A DNA stretch of 5,655 bases from Candidatus Sulfopaludibacter sp. SbA3. Lineage in GTDB: Bacteria; Acidobacteriota; Terriglobia; 20CM-2-55-15. Where the stretch lies: contig CAMAWS010000248.1 of assembly GCA_945861845.1 (NCBI GenBank), positions 1 through 5,655 on the forward strand, in the 5' to 3' direction. Position numbers and translations under genes: made by a program. Below the pieces are notes generated by a model. It worked only from the letters and a program-made list of their open reading frames with translations, made no database searches and had not been told where the DNA came from. Position 1 is the first letter of the stretch; every line of letters begins with the position of its first letter. Of this stretch, positions 5,291 through 5,655 are shown piece after piece.

Positions 5291-5655
5291 ATGCTCGATC
5301 TGCGTCCCTATCAGACCGAAGCCCTCACCCGGGTGAGAGAGGCGTACAAAGCCGGCAAACGCCGGGTAATTGTGTCGTTACCCACTGGTACTGGAAAAAC
5401 CGTCGTGTTTGCGCATTTCCCGAACGCACTCAAGATGAAGAAGCGGTTGCTCGTGCTGGCGCATCGGGAGGAGTTGCTACTGCAAGCGCAGGATAAGTTT
5501 CGATCGATCGACCCCGATCTGAAGGTTGAGATTGAGCAGGCTGGCTCAAGGGCGTCCGCCGACGCGAAAGTCGTTGTCGCGTCCGTTCCAACGCTTGCCC
5601 GCAACAATGGCGCGCGCCTGTCTAGACTTCATCCGGATGATTTCTCCATCATCGT
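5291..5655 (+). CDS. Superfamily 2 DEAD/DEAH-type helicase, N-terminal part (cut by right edge)
   Basis: The first 121 codons of an ATP-dependent nucleic-acid helicase or translocase of superfamily 2, of the Res-subunit/ERCC3-like type. RPYQ at residues 5-8 resembles the N-terminal RxYQ motif, followed by a Walker A motif PTGTGKT at 31-37. LAHREELLLQA (56-66) fits motif Ia and VASVPTLAR (96-104) motif Ib. The last visible residues DDFSIIV lead straight into where motif II (DEAH-like) should follow, beyond the edge. An in-frame TAA at 5279-5281 makes ATG 5291 the first possible ATG start; the ribosome binding site is not obvious. Without the rest, a restriction-type, XPB-like or other DNA-repair role cannot be separated. 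It follows tRNA-Lys by 115 bp, in which I see no other gene. Confidence 0.88.
   Translation, partial: MLDLRPYQTEALTRVREAYKAGKRRVIVSLPTGTGKTVVFAHFPNALKMKKRLLVLAHREELLLQAQDKFRSIDPDLKVEIEQAGSRASADAKVVVASVPTLARNNGARLSRLHPDDFSII

Noticed and set aside
5191..5496. Plus-strand open frame starting at 5191 between the tRNA and the helicase
   Set aside because: It overlaps the helicase in another frame; the helicase frame carries Walker A and motifs Ia/Ib.

Overview
This 5.66 kb stretch of bacterial chromosome has moderate-to-high GC and ordinary housekeeping and regulatory content. The organism cannot be identified from sequence alone. The gene set (homoserine dehydrogenase, tandem receiver protein, PHP-type DNA polymerase X, epoxyqueuosine reductase) together with short interspersed GC hairpins of the GGGGCTTCAGCCCC kind would suit an Acidobacteriota-like or other soil or deep-branching Gram-negative lineage. 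That placement is a guess. No phage, insertion sequence, CRISPR or toxin-antitoxin genes are visible.

Left part (1-1616): a minus-strand pair consists of a tandem-receiver response regulator (268-1056) followed after 10 bp by the 5' part of homoserine dehydrogenase (hom, cut by the left edge). Divergent from it is a small PilZ-like protein (1227-1616, plus). The 170 bp between them holds two copies of a 47-bp-period repeat with a small hairpin. This repeat is open on the minus strand and can mislead start calling for the regulator.

Middle part (1611-4952): a minus-strand series reads [2Fe-2S] ferredoxin-like protein, then polX (DNA polymerase X plus PHP phosphoesterase), then queG (epoxyqueuosine reductase). 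The queG stop codon overlaps the PilZ gene stop through the palindrome CTATAG. Between polX and queG lies a 272-bp nested inverted-repeat element (2637-2908). Its two outer arms carry hairpins that differ by compensatory base-pair changes. It is the most interesting non-coding feature of the window.

Right part (4953-5655): a divergent intergenic region holds an extended -10 promoter, then a tRNA-Lys(CTT) gene (5103-5175, plus), then the 5' end of a superfamily 2 DEAD/DEAH-type helicase (from 5291), cut by the right edge.

Functionally the genes are a mix: amino-acid biosynthesis (hom), signalling (the receiver protein and possibly a c-di-GMP-type PilZ protein), DNA repair (PolX, helicase) and tRNA biology (QueG, tRNA-Lys). 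I do not see a convincing new multi-gene system. The points worth following up are the palindromic element, the degenerate receiver and PilZ motifs, and the ferredoxin/PolX/QueG grouping.
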